Below, in pieces: positions 1-10,136 of a DNA stretch of 64,000 nt (its first letter is position 1; every line of letters starts with the position of its first letter). The notes below the pieces were generated by a model, which was given only the letters and a program-made list of their open reading frames with translations, was not told the origin of the DNA and did not search any database. This DNA comes from Brachycybe producta (taxonomy: Eukaryota; Arthropoda; Diplopoda; Playtdesmida; Andrognathidae): assembly GCA_036925085.1 (NCBI GenBank), contig JAUPFP010000002.1:9345321-9409320 (forward strand), given 5' to 3'. Made by a program: the position numbers and the translations under genes.

Positions 1-457
1 GTATTTTTTATTATCTATGTAGTTATCGATCTATGACGATGATCGTCACTGTGAGGTCACTTTAGCAAGAGTCGTTCCTCAGGTTTCTCAACTGGAGCTG
101 GAAGTGGGCCGAGTACGTCATTTGGTTCTAAATTCACTGGACGCTTTGACCGATACGAAAGACAGGGCGATTTCTTTTTACGAGACCGGAAAAGCGCACA
201 CGATAGGTTTTTTCTTTCCTAGATCTCAATAATTATTAAGAAAGAAAAAACCTATCGTGTGCGCTTTTCCGGTCTCGTAAAAAGAAATCGCCCTGTCTTT
301 CGTATCGGTCAAAGCGTCCAGTGAATTTAGAACCAAATGACGTACTCGGCCCACTTCCAGCTCCAGTTGAGAAACCTGAGGAACGACTCTTGCTAAAGTG
401 ACCTCACAGTGACGATCATCGTCATAGATCGATAACTACATAGATAATAAAAAATAC
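1..457. repeat. Perfect 218-bp inverted repeat (foldback) at window edge
   Basis: Bases 1-218 are the exact reverse complement of 240-457, with a 21-nt loop at 219-239; I found no mismatch. The left arm runs off the window, so the true length is unknown. Reading rightward from about 250 there is an open frame ending at a TGA near 402, rich in Lys/Arg/Pro, that looks protein-like but is unidentified; the same frame exists mirrored in the left arm. The arms are less AT-rich than most of the window. Either a natural foldback/young palindromic duplication, or a fold-back sequencing/assembly chimera, which is common at contig ends. Confidence 0.95.
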
Positions 458-960
458 ACGCATTAACATAACGTAATAAAGTTACTTTTTTATTATTAGG
501 TGAATACGTCGCTTGGTCTGAATAGTTTCGGTTTATGTTGTTGTCCTCCATCTTCACCTTCCGTGTTGCTTGCAACCGTAACCGCAGCAAACAAAGGTAA
601 AAATCCGCCTCTAAACATTCCCTGTGCAGAAGAAACACGTGGATATCAGAATGAGGATAGAAACTGCCCGTGGGCCAACTTACCGACGAAGCGGCACGTG
701 CAGCAGCCATAATTTTAGGCCCCCTGAAGTTAGAACCAAATAGCCGAATAGCGACCCTAGTGGCAAGTTTGGTGAACTACTTCCAGCGTCGAAAGGCAAT
801 CGTCAAATTTGGCGCCTTTAAAGAAGGATTCCGTCGCCACTCGAAGTTTTATCAGCTGCAATTTCCCCTTTGCTCAAAATAAAATTAAAATTTAAAATTA
901 TTTTAATTTTAATTATTTTAATTTTAAAATTATTTTAAATTTAAAATTATTTTCAAAAGC
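458..960 (+). other. Unidentified open frame 661-882 and AT-only tract
   Basis: A 74-codon open stretch (661-882) follows an in-frame TAG and has no clear ATG. Its base composition is higher in GC than its surroundings, and its C-terminal half contains a FKEGFRRH-type motif faintly like those in DIRS-type or tyrosine-recombinase retroelement proteins. That resemblance is weak and I would not name it. From 884 to 958 the DNA is almost pure A/T built of TTTAAAATT-like words. Confidence 0.25.
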
Positions 961-1324
961 CAACAGTCGATCTACTAAGGACCCAGCTCCAACCCGAATT
1001 TCAATGCAATCATATAGTTTTCATGTGTACTTGGGAGATATCAGGGAGATATTGCAACAGTATGGTAGCCTCTGACCGAGGGCTCGAAACCCACTGGACT
1101 CCCTGTCACATCTTCTCCCGTCGTATCTTTCCGACACTTTCAACCAACTCAACCAACTCTGGTGGGCAGCGCAGCCTCTTAAGGCCTCTTACCGAGAGGT
1201 TGGGAACCACCAACCTACACCGGACCATGTACCGCAGCACATCCCCACAGAGAAGGATTGAATATGACAACACATTCATTCAATTGAAACATTGCAGCAG
1301 AGCAGATCAACTCTGGTAGACATA

Positions 1325-1412
1325 TGCATGAAAAAGACACGTCCTGGATTCGAACACATGACCTTAAGTTACCCCAAGGTTCATAGTCAGGTGCTCTAAC
1401 CAATTGCACTAT
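1325..1412 (-). repeat. tRNA-like sequence, probably a SINE/pseudo-tRNA remnant
   Basis: On the minus strand an A-box-like TAGTGCAATTGG and a B-box-like TGTTCGAATCC sit at tRNA spacing. The anticodon stem and the T stem do not pair properly, so this is unlikely to be a working tRNA. A second similar piece lies about 165 bp away on the same strand. Confidence 0.45.
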
Positions 1413-1569
1413 TCAGGCATCTACATATACCATATGTTTAAAACTTATATTTATATTCATATTATGATGAAATTTATTTTTTAAATCGATTTTAAATCGA
1501 TATTTTTTCGATATTATTTTTAAATCGATATAATGGTTATTAACAATTTAAATTAAATAATTAAAAATT

Positions 1570-1650
1570 AACAGTACCAACAGAGAATCGAACCACGGAC
1601 CACAGATTCTGAAGGCCGAGACTTTACCATTACGCCACTCAGCCAATTCA
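1570..1650 (-). repeat. Second tRNA-like sequence (SINE/pseudo-tRNA)
   Basis: Minus strand. Starts GGCTGAGTGGCGTAATGG, with a B-box-like GGTTCGATTCT about 40 bases on. Acceptor and T stems are imperfect. A degenerate tRNA gene or a tRNA-derived SINE head. The surrounding DNA holds nothing else I can recognise. Confidence 0.45.
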
Positions 1651-1768
1651 TAGCCTACAATTTTAAAACTTATGGTTGTTGCAAATAAGGTCGTTAATTT
1701 ATAATTCTAAAGACGGCCTTGCAAACACGGCCGTTTATTCCCGCTTTTTCCCCCTCTGTGCTCACCCA

Positions 1769-2612
1769 TAAGAGCCTAGATCCACGTCCATCTTGTTGTT
1801 TTGAGCAGACGACAACGAGGCAAATGAGTGTTCTTATATGGTGTTACTAAAACTGCAAGAAATCACCTCACAATCGCTCAATTCAAATACAGTAAAGCGC
1901 AAAATGCAATAAAAAGTATTGTTCTTCACGTGCTCGATTTATATAATTTTTGAAAAGGTCCTTCTATTTTTAAATAAGGTTCAAAGTCGCTCGTTTTTTC
2001 AACCCCATGTTAAATCCCATAGGATCGAAAACCGTCCCACAAACATTTGAAAAACTCTCGTTAAAACTGATTTACAACAATAACAAAATAATTAGCACAT
2101 ACATTCATGTATTGGCTTCACGATGTTTCCTTTTTATAAATTTTGAAAAGGTCCTTCTATTTTTTAATAACGTTTAAAATCGTACGTTTTTAAACTCCAT
2201 GTTAAGTCCCATAGGACTAAAACACCGTCCAACAAAAGTTAAGAGAACTCTCATTAAAATGATTTAGAGCAATCAGAAAAATCAGCACGTACTTACATGT
2301 GTTTATTGCCTTCAGGATTATTCCTTTTTATAAATTTGAAAAGGGCTTTCTATTTTTAAATAACATTTAAAATCTTACGTTTTTTTAACTCCATGTTAAT
2401 TCCCATAGGACCAAAAAAACGTCACCAAAACATTTGAAGAACTCCCATTAAAAACGACTTAGAACAATCACACAAAAATTAGCACGTGTATTAATCTACT
2501 GGCTTCACAATGTTTTCTTTTTAGAAGGTTAGCTCGCGAAATTATTTTTCAATTAATTATTATGTGACTTCAAACCGGGAGAAAAAACGTTAAAAAACCG
2601 TTTTTCAATTTT
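1769..2612 (+). mobile_element. TTAA-type MITE, copy a (3'-truncated)
   Basis: Begins TAAGAGCCTAGATCCACG and runs through three diverged ~190-bp subunits, each carrying the word CCATGTTAANTCCCATAGG (about 2007, 2201, 2386). It stops after GTTTTTCAAT, before the terminal block seen in complete copies, so the right end is lost. The left TTAA is reduced to TAA. No coding capacity. Confidence 0.85.
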
Positions 2613-3368
2613 AAAATCCTACTTGAAAAATATTTCAAATTTGCATTTTTTTTTTGTCCGCGTTAAACACAAATCTAATTAGCAGAATAAATATATCACA
2701 GGGTAATTAACAGGGATTTCTTTTTTTAAACTAATATTTAAAGATATGCAGCTACACATCCTAATTATTACTTATTTTCTTCTTCTTAATTCTGCCTAAA
2801 TTATAAGCATAATTAATTAATATATAATTACGAATATATTTTCAGAAAAAAAAAATTGTTTTCATCGTTATACAAAGCAATTAAATTTTGCATTTTGAAA
2901 AATAAATTGCAGCTGTAATTAACTATTGTGATCTTTGCTTTTACTGAGTTTGATATGAAAGTGATTGGAATGTCGAAACTCATAAAAATAACTTTCGTTC
3001 CTTTTCGATTTTATAATTTCTGCTCCTATTTTTGTGAAAAAAAAAAGTAACTCAAGTAATATGAGTTACAATTACTTTCAACAACCAAAGAGAAGTGAGC
3101 AATAAATGCTATTCTTCTTCTAAGGTGATAGTCTAAGCTATTATGTAGTATCCTTGCATAAACGACATTATAAAGAGCGTTGTAACCTAAAATTCATTTA
3201 AATATTGTTTTTATATATAGGCGCGCCCTCTTTTATGAAAAGCAGTCAAACTAGGCGGACATCTTGTGTCGTCATTCTGGGCAGCGTCTTTCAAGTACGA
3301 AAACCCCACCCCATTTCTCTCGACCAATAAGGTATTGTGCACGATTACTTCTTTCTCACTGGTGCTCC
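2613..3368. other. AT-rich intergenic DNA, no feature seen
   Basis: Low-complexity A/T-rich sequence with scattered homopolymer runs. No open frame with coding character, no hairpin and no recognisable repeat. Confidence 0.6.
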
Positions 3369-3716
3369 AAATGGGACATTTTATTGTGTGTGCGCGCGCA
3401 ATATTATTGCGTGTGTGTGTGTGCACAATATTATTGTGTGTGGGTGCACAATATTATTGAGTGTGGGTGCACAATATTATTGAGTGTGGGTGCACAATAA
3501 TATTGAACGTGCGCGCAATATTATTGTGTGTGTGTGCACAATATTATTGAGCGTGTGCGCACAATATTATTGAGCGTGTGTGCACAATAATATTGAACGT
3601 GTGTGCGCAATATTATTGTGTGTGTGCGCGCAATATTATTGTGCGTGTGCACAGTATTATTGAGCGCGCACGCAATATTATTGAACGTAAATTATTGTGC
3701 AAAATGTCCCAAACGG
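3369..3716. repeat. Bipolar minisatellite of CAATATTATTG units inside inverted ends
   Basis: About eleven ~27-30-bp units alternate a (GT/GC)n stretch with CAATATTATTG or its reverse complement CAATAATATTG. The array is bracketed by inverted ends, GGGACATTTTATTGTG on the left and ATTGTGCAAAATGTCCC on the right, so it looks like the body of a foldback transposon. The units are themselves nearly palindromic and could extrude cruciforms or form Z-DNA in the alternating GTGCGC runs. Confidence 0.85.
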
Positions 3717-4687
3717 GCTTCCATAGCATAGTAGAAAAAAGGTAAATAAAAATTTGACATCGGGTTAAATTATCGATACTTGTAAAAATATCGTTTATAT
3801 CGATGACTTAACTTGCCTCCTCCTCCTCCTCTGTCTAGCAATTAGAGACAGCGTTAACAATTCATTTTCACCGTTTCGAATTGGTTTGATTAGTGGTCTG
3901 ACGTCATATGTCACGCCCTTTTATGAGGAACAGCAATCTCTAATTGGTTTGATGAAAAATCGTAAATGCTGTCTCCAAACGCTTGTCTTTCTGTTTGACC
4001 GGGAATTTGATACATTTATTACATTCTAAGTGGCAAATTACGTTATTTGTCGAGTGCGTCCATGTTTTCTAGTAATGTAATCAGTTTATTTTGCTGTTTA
4101 ATGTCTAATTTTGTATATTTTAAGTTTGCATAATGTAATTATAAATTATTATCACGGTTTTATTTTACGAAAAGTTTTAATTATCATGAATTATGGAGGA
4201 GAACAAAGTCTAAACTTCACATTCTTTTCACTTATTCTACTTCATTAATCATTATTATATATTGAATATTCGGTAAGAGAAGGAAAAAACACAAAACATG
4301 ATTTGGAATCGATGTTAAAATATGTTTATTTTATTACTTTTAAGATTTTAATCAATTTTAAAGACTGGACCCATGTATTTGTTGTTATTGCGCAATCTAC
4401 AGCTGCGGCATATCGGGAGTTTCGGAAAGTTGTCACTAGATGGCGACACCACCTCCATTGGTATATATTTTTTTCTTATTTGCTTTCATTTTTTTATTTT
4501 ATTGAAATTACACCCGTTTATAAAAAAATATTTATAAATTATGACATTATTTATAACATGAATTTAATTTTTATGTCAAATAATGCAGGTTTTATGTGAT
4601 AAACTGATAATTAAGGTAAGATTATCCCTTTGGTGTATTTGGAGACACTATCTGCTAATAGATGGCGTTCTCTGTAGTTGCTTTTTT
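3717..4687. other. Intergenic AT-rich DNA with a MITE fragment
   Basis: About 3880-3980 carries a degenerate piece (GACGTCATATGTCACGCCC, then CTAATTGGTTTGAT) of the GC-box foldback family found intact at 9648-9898. The rest is A/T-rich and noncoding; the open frame at 4303-4599 has no protein-like composition. Confidence 0.5.
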
Positions 4688-6493
4688 TTAAGAGCCTAGG
4701 TACACCGCCATCTTGTTGTTTTGAGCAGACGACAACGAGACAAATGAGTGTTCTTATATGGTGTTACTAAAACTGAAAGAAATCGCCTCACAATCGCTCA
4801 ATTCAAATACAGTAAAGCGCAAAATGCAATAAAAAGTATTGTTCTTCACGTGCTCGATTTATGTCATTTTTGAAAAGGTCCTTCTATTTTTAAACAACGT
4901 TCAAAGTCGTTCGTTTTTTTAACCCCATGTTAAATCCCATTGGCCCCAAAACAGCCCCACAAACATTTGAAAAACTCTCGTTAAAACGATTTAGAACAAT
5001 AAAATAATTAGCAGATATATTCATGTATTGGCTTCACGATGTTTCCTTTTTATAAATTTTAAAAAGGTCCTTCTATTTTTTAATAACGTTTAAAATCGTA
5101 CGTTTTTTAACTCCATGTTAAGTCCCATAGGAGCAAAACACCGTCCCACAAACGTTAGAAGAACTCCCATTAAAATGATTTACAACAACCAAAAAAAATT
5201 AGCACGTACTTACACGTGTTTATTGCCTTCAGGATTATTCCTTTTTCTAAATTTTAAAAGGGCTTTATATTTTTAAATAACATTTAAAATCTTACGTTTT
5301 TTAACTCCATGTTAATTCCCATAGGACCAAAAAAACCGTCACCAAACATTTGAAGAACTCCCATTAAAAACGACTTAGAACAATCACACAAAAATTAGCA
5401 AGTGCATTAATCTATTGGCTTCACCATGTTTTCTTTTTATAAGATTAGCACGCGAAATTATTTTTCTATTAAGAGCCTAGGTACACCGCCATCTTGTTGT
5501 TTTGAGCAGACGACAACGAGACAAATGAGTGTTCTTATATGGTGTTACTAAAACTGAAAGAAATCGCCTCACAATCGCTCAATTCAAATACAGTAAAGCA
5601 CAAAATGCAATAAAAAGTATTGTTCTTCACGTGCTCGATTTATATAATTTTTGAAAAGCTCCTTCTATTTTTAAACAACGTTCAAAGTCGTTCGTTTTTT
5701 CAACCCCATGTTAAATCCCATAGGATCAAAAACCGTCCCACAAACATTTGAAAAACTCTCGTTAAAACTGATTTAGAACAATAACAAAATAATTAGCACA
5801 AATATTCATGTATTGGCTTCACGATGTTTCCTTTTTATAAATTTTAAAAAGGTCCTTCTATTTTTTAATAACGTTTAAAATAGTACGTTTTTTAACTCCA
5901 TGTTAAGTCCCATAGGAGCAAAACACCGTCCCACAAACGTTAGAAGAACTCCCATTAAAATGATTTAGAACAACCAAAAAAAATTAGCACGTACTTACAC
6001 GTGTTTATTGCCTTCAGGATTATTCCTTTTTATAAATTTTAAAAGGGATTTCTATTTTTAAATAACATTTAAAATCTTACGTTTTTTAACTCCATGTTAA
6101 TTCCCATAGGACCAAAAAAACCGTCACCAAACATTTGAAGAACTCCCATTAAAAGCGACTTAGAACAATCACACAAAAATTAGCACGTGCATTAATCTAC
6201 TGGCTTCACGATGTTTTCTTTTTATAAGATAAGCACGCGAAATTATTTTTCTATTAATTATTATGTGACTTTGAACCGGGAGAAAAAACGTTAAAAAACC
6301 GTTTTTCAATCAAGAACGATCGCAGCGCCTACATTCGGAGAAATTTCGAATTAAACGATGTATCTAGCCTCTTAATTATTATGTGACTTCGAACCGGGAG
6401 AAAAAACGTTAAAAAACCGTTTTTCAATCAACAACGATCGCAGCGCCTACATTCGGAGAAATTTCGAATTAAACGATGTATCTAGCCTCTTAA
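4688..6493 (+). mobile_element. TTAA-type MITE, copy b, interrupted by copy c
   Basis: Outer element: left part 4688-5472, right part 6373-6493, both ends TTAA. It starts TTAAGAGCCTAGGTACACCG and ends with the inverse CGATGTATCTAGCCTCTTAA. Its own internal TTAA was the insertion site for copy c. Removing c restores the sequence found uninterrupted in other copies. Interior of three ~190-bp subunits, no coding capacity. Confidence 0.9.
5469..6376 (+). mobile_element. TTAA-type MITE, copy c, nested inside copy b
   Basis: Complete ~900-bp element in the same orientation as its host. Terminal inverted repeats are GAGCCTAGGTACACCG and GAGGCTAGATACATCG, about 13 of 16 identical. It is flanked on both sides by TTAA, which is single in the unoccupied family sequence, so the target duplication is exactly TTAA. 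A TTAA target is the hallmark of the piggyBac superfamily (known); membership is inferred because the ends do not begin CCC. Confidence 0.9.
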
Positions 6494-7637
6494 CATTGAA
6501 GAACATGATCATTATGAGTGAAGATGTAACTTTTTTGCACGTGCTTTAGAAAGTATAGAAGAGTTATTTGATCACTGAAGGAATTTTCGTATTGGTGCAT
6601 TTACAAATAAGCTTTTTATGGCTTTTTCAAAATTTGACTAAATTTACCAAATTGAGAATAAAATTTTATTTCAGAGAAACAAAACTCATGAAAAGTCAGT
6701 CGAGGTTGAAAATGGCGCTTATTATTTCAATTTTAGCCTTGAGTCTGTACTTGCATTCACAGCCTTACCTCATTAAGTCAATATAAATAAAAGTAGACTT
6801 ATTCTAGTTTACAATTCATGTGTCAAAAACTGTTTCCATAAAAAAAAGAAGTAACATTGACTAACACGATATAAACATAGAGGTTATTCAACTATGAGTT
6901 CTGCCTATGGAGCAGCGTACACTCAGCATTCGAGGAGATTGTTTTTTCTCCCAAACTCAATAAGTCCATATTTTGTAAACAGGTTTTCAGAGCTGAATAT
7001 CGATATCTGTAATCTTTTTTTTTTTTTACCTAGGTAAAACAAATTGTGCCCCGCCGAATTCAGGGTTTTACGTTTTCTAAACAATATTTGAGTAATTTAA
7101 AATTGAGTTAAGATTCTTTTGTATAAAGGATATGTAAAGGATATACTGGAATCATATAGATATGTATAATTGAAATTGTATATTCAAAATATAAAAATAG
7201 AGGTAGCTCAACTCAATGTTTAAAGAACAATGTTTTAAAAACATTGAGTTGAGCTACCTCTATTTTTATATTTTGAATAGAAATCAATCTGATTTGAATA
7301 ATACTTTTGGTTTCTCAAGAAACCATTTCTGTTGAACTACCCAAAGTAGGTTAATTTATTTGTAAAATTTTTATATTATTTTATGATAATTTAAGCTCCC
7401 GACGTCAATAGTTTCGTAGCTAGAGAAAGTCCGTAGCGCCACCGAGTTTCTTAATTTTCCCTCAGTATCGCGATTTTTTCTTTGGCGCGCGCCTTGAACG
7501 TCCAATTTTTAGTACATACAGCTTCCAAAAGTCAAAATTTTTAAATCAAAAGTATTTACATGGAAAAAAAAAAATAATTAGCAAACACCAGAGGCTGCAA
7601 AATCTCAAGAGTGTCAAGGATTGAAATACACTTTCAG
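6494..7637. other. Intergenic DNA downstream of the fucosyltransferase
   Basis: Holds one perfect hairpin (7182-7278) and a TTTATT at 7355-7360, which read on the minus strand is an AATAAA 278 nt past the fucosyltransferase stop and a plausible poly(A) signal. The open frame at 6568-6786 is not protein-like. Confidence 0.5.
7182..7278. repeat. Perfect 40-bp-arm hairpin
   Basis: 7182-7221 and 7239-7278 are exact reverse complements with a 17-nt loop. Compact size and perfect pairing suggest a recent miniature foldback or a small-RNA precursor. It lies in the presumed 3' region of the fucosyltransferase gene. Confidence 0.95.
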
Positions 7638-9071
7638 TTAATGTGGAAGCCCCTGAACATTGTATTGACAATTTGCTTTTGTAATATAGAAGTCGTGAAG
7701 ATCTTCTATAACTTTTGGTTCGTGTTTTTCATGTAGTTTTGCACACAAATCGCAAAATGCTTGAAAATATTTCACTTCGTACTTCGATTTCCATTCGAAA
7801 TACTTGTTGTAAAGTTTGTCATCACTGTCCAACTTAATTAGATATTCTGCTAATTGTTTTGGACTAGAAAAATCCTTGACGTTGATAACTGAATTTGGTG
7901 GTGCCACCAGCGAATAATTTGCTGCACCGTAAACGATAGGTACGATTTCACGATCCAGTGCGTTGAGTACTTTTTCCGTGACGTAATCCTTACAAATGCT
8001 GTTCTCGAAAGAGAGATAGAACTTGTAGTTGTCAAACACGAGATTGTTGCATTCTGACCTCGGTCCTTTAGGACACGGTTTTCCACAGGCTCCAAAAACG
8101 TCTACCGGAATGTGTTTCTTAAGTTCTTCGACGTATTCCTCACGTCTTCCTTTGGTTTTGCAATTGCTGACCAACCACGATACGAGTCCTCGTTTACGTT
8201 TCGATACGACGTATTCTGGTTGTTGTTCGGCATTTTCCTTTTTAAAATCACAATTGAAAACATCATTAACCACTTATGCAACTCTGGTTATTCTACGTTT
8301 TAGAGCAGGTAAGGAGAAATTGGAAGGTCTGTTAAAAACTAGAACGGTAGCTGAATCACGTAAATAGTAATTTCATGTTGACATCTTTAAAAATTGTTTG
8401 CATTTTCAAACTTATCATAAAAAGTTCAATTACAAAAGATATCAACCTTGAAATTTGAGCTACACTTCTAGTTTCTAAAATATTTTCCAGTTTTAAAATG
8501 TGAGGGTAGTTTACACTTTGTTACCACCAGAAAGTAGCTTTCGAGTTACCTTTTTAAGTGTTCTTATGTATGGATGGTAAATGTCACAGTCTGTCCTGTA
8601 GCATGTTGTCCAGTTGAAAACTCCTTTCATGAGGTTCCAATCGAGGTTTAAGAAGTCAGCCGATTCAGAAATATGAAAAATCCATCTCTGATCGGAAGTT
8701 CTTTTGTCCGGAAAAGGTTTTCCCGATTTATAATTAATGTCGTAAGGATGAAATACGACAGCGTCACTTTCTAGAAGTCGGTTTTTATCGGCCGTAGTTT
8801 CGCAAGTGTTCACTTTGCAGCCTCGATCAAGGAACGGTTTTTGACCAAATCCCCAGTTGTAATCAGCTGCTCCAAAAAATGGAACGTAAAACAAAATCAA
8901 TTTGTTATTAGATTTAGTTTTGTGTTTTTCTTCTTCTTCTTTAGGTTTCAATCGGTTTTCTTTGTTTCGTTCGACAAACGTTACGAAGTAGACAATCGTT
9001 AGAATTACGGTTACGATTGCGAAATAAATACATTTTCTCCCTTGAATTCTTCTTAGGTTGAGGATGGACAT
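7638..9071 (-). CDS. Alpha-1,3-fucosyltransferase, GT10 family (two exons)
   Basis: Exon 1 is 8525-9071 and exon 2 is 7638-8272, joined in phase 1 (GTG|GTAACA donor, ATAAG acceptor), giving about 393 residues, the usual GT10 length. It should move fucose from GDP-fucose onto GlcNAc of glycans in the Golgi. Seen: a short cytoplasmic tail, a type II membrane anchor at residues ~14-33, a charged stem, then the catalytic region. Exon 2 contains the family signature FENSICKDYVTEK with VPIVYG and APPNS following, plus the VSNC and FGACG segments expected upstream. The start is the first ATG ahead of the anchor. The single intron is largely a MITE and its acceptor lies at the MITE edge. Which fucosyltransferase subtype it is cannot be decided. 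Confidence 0.9.
8278..8490. mobile_element. Intronic near-palindromic MITE (family 3) in the fucosyltransferase
   Basis: Left side contains ACTAGAACGGTAGCTGAATC and right side GAGCTACACTTCTAGTTTCT, the inverted signature of the family that recurs at about twelve other places here. It fills nearly all of the 252-bp intron. The intron acceptor is immediately next to its end. Confidence 0.8.
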
Positions 9072-9647
9072 TTTAAATAATGAACTTTATCTATAAAAAA
9101 AGTGATACAAAATGATAGAAAACAGTTAAATGAAAAATGAAGGTGTTCAAGTCTTGACACAAAAATTTTATTTATTCAATCTTGGCAACATTTCTAAATT
9201 GTAATTGTTAGTTAATTCTCTGCAACGTTAGCAACGGTAAGTTATATGGTTTTTATTATATTTACTACAGTGTTGCTAATGCTTTACAAACCATTAGCTA
9301 GCAATGATAATTTAACAATGCTGCGGCTCTTGTATGTGTTATTCTTATATATTGAACGCATTTCGATAACGAATGGTGAATGGTTTTCTTAGAAATCCTG
9401 GTACAAAGGTTCCCTTGAAAAGTAATTGGAAAAAAAAACTATCTTTAAATGTGATTTGCTCTTAAATCTATTTGTATTGATAAAGATAACTGTGATGGCA
9501 ATCTAGTAATTCCAAAAAGTATCTTTCTTTATAACAATTTTTCAGTCAGATAAATTGGCTGTATCCGGAAAGAAATGAAATTTCTGAATGTGCTGCCACA
9601 TTTGTGCCATTTTTTACTCAAATATGAGGTCTTACAGAACCTTAAAT
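9072..9647. other. Upstream region of the fucosyltransferase gene
   Basis: A/T-rich. 9190-9340 repeats GTTAGC/GCTAAC-like words (CGTTAGC, GTTGCTAATGC, TTAGCTAGC), perhaps a decayed foldback. No promoter element is convincing. Confidence 0.35.
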
Positions 9648-9898
9648 GACAGGCAATTAGAAAACGGGACAAACAGAAGTTGGCTCCGCCCTTTTTATGA
9701 TGAACACAACTTCTAATTGGTTGGTTATGTAGTCTGACCTTAGACTATTACTTTACTAGTAAAGTAATAGTCTAAGGTCTGACGTCACATGCTCCGCCCT
9801 TTTCAACGTCGAATTACAAAACAAACTAATTAGAAGTTGCCAGTCGTTATAAAAAGGGCGGGACCAACTTCTGTTTGTCTCGATTTCTAATTGCCGGC
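9648..9898. mobile_element. Foldback MITE with GC-box arms (family 2)
   Basis: Ends AGGCAATTAGAAAACGGGAC and its inverse GTCTCGATTTCTAATTGCC. The arms carry GGCTCCGCCC...AAGGGCGG and CTTCTAATTGG. The core (9730-9781) is a perfect 52-bp palindrome. Other copies: 16503-16684 and 31874-32082. Confidence 0.88.
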
Positions 9899-9944
9899 CC
9901 TTGTATGTGGAAGTCATATTGGCAAACATTACGTCTACATTCTA

Positions 9945-10136
9945 CAGGCATCTGTAGACAGCTTCAAAATGTCTTTGGCTCCGCCCCTTTTATGAGCGTC
10001 AGACCAAATATCAACCAATTATAAATAAAAAGGGCGGGGCATGTGACATCAGACCTAGTAACAAACCAATTAGAAATTGATGACGCTCATAAATGGGTGG
10101 AACCAAAGAAATGCTGAAGCTGTCTACAGATGCCTG
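9945..10136. mobile_element. Foldback MITE related to family 2 with different ends
   Basis: Terminal inverted repeats of ~20 bp (CAGGCATCTGTAGACAGCTT and its inverse) flank family-2-like material (GGCTCCGCCC, ACCAATTA, GGGCGGGGCATGTGAC). The interior is shared with 9648-9898 but the tips are not, implying exchange of ends between MITE families. Confidence 0.82.

Noticed and set aside
393-710. 105-codon minus-strand frame
   Set aside because: Overlaps the perfect palindrome and has no domain or codon bias; a shadow frame is likelier.
1325-1412. Functional tRNA gene
   Set aside because: A and B boxes fit, but the anticodon and T stems fail to pair.
3211-3500. Cys/Val-rich frames on both strands
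   Set aside because: Produced by the GTGTGTGC minisatellite units; no protein-like composition.
3369-3716. Possible CRISPR array because of regularly spaced repeats
   Set aside because: No unique spacers, units in both orientations, and the context is plainly eukaryotic.
4303-4599. 98-codon frame with hydrophobic stretches
   Set aside because: AT-driven composition (Phe/Ile/Tyr/Asn), no domain, no splice partners.
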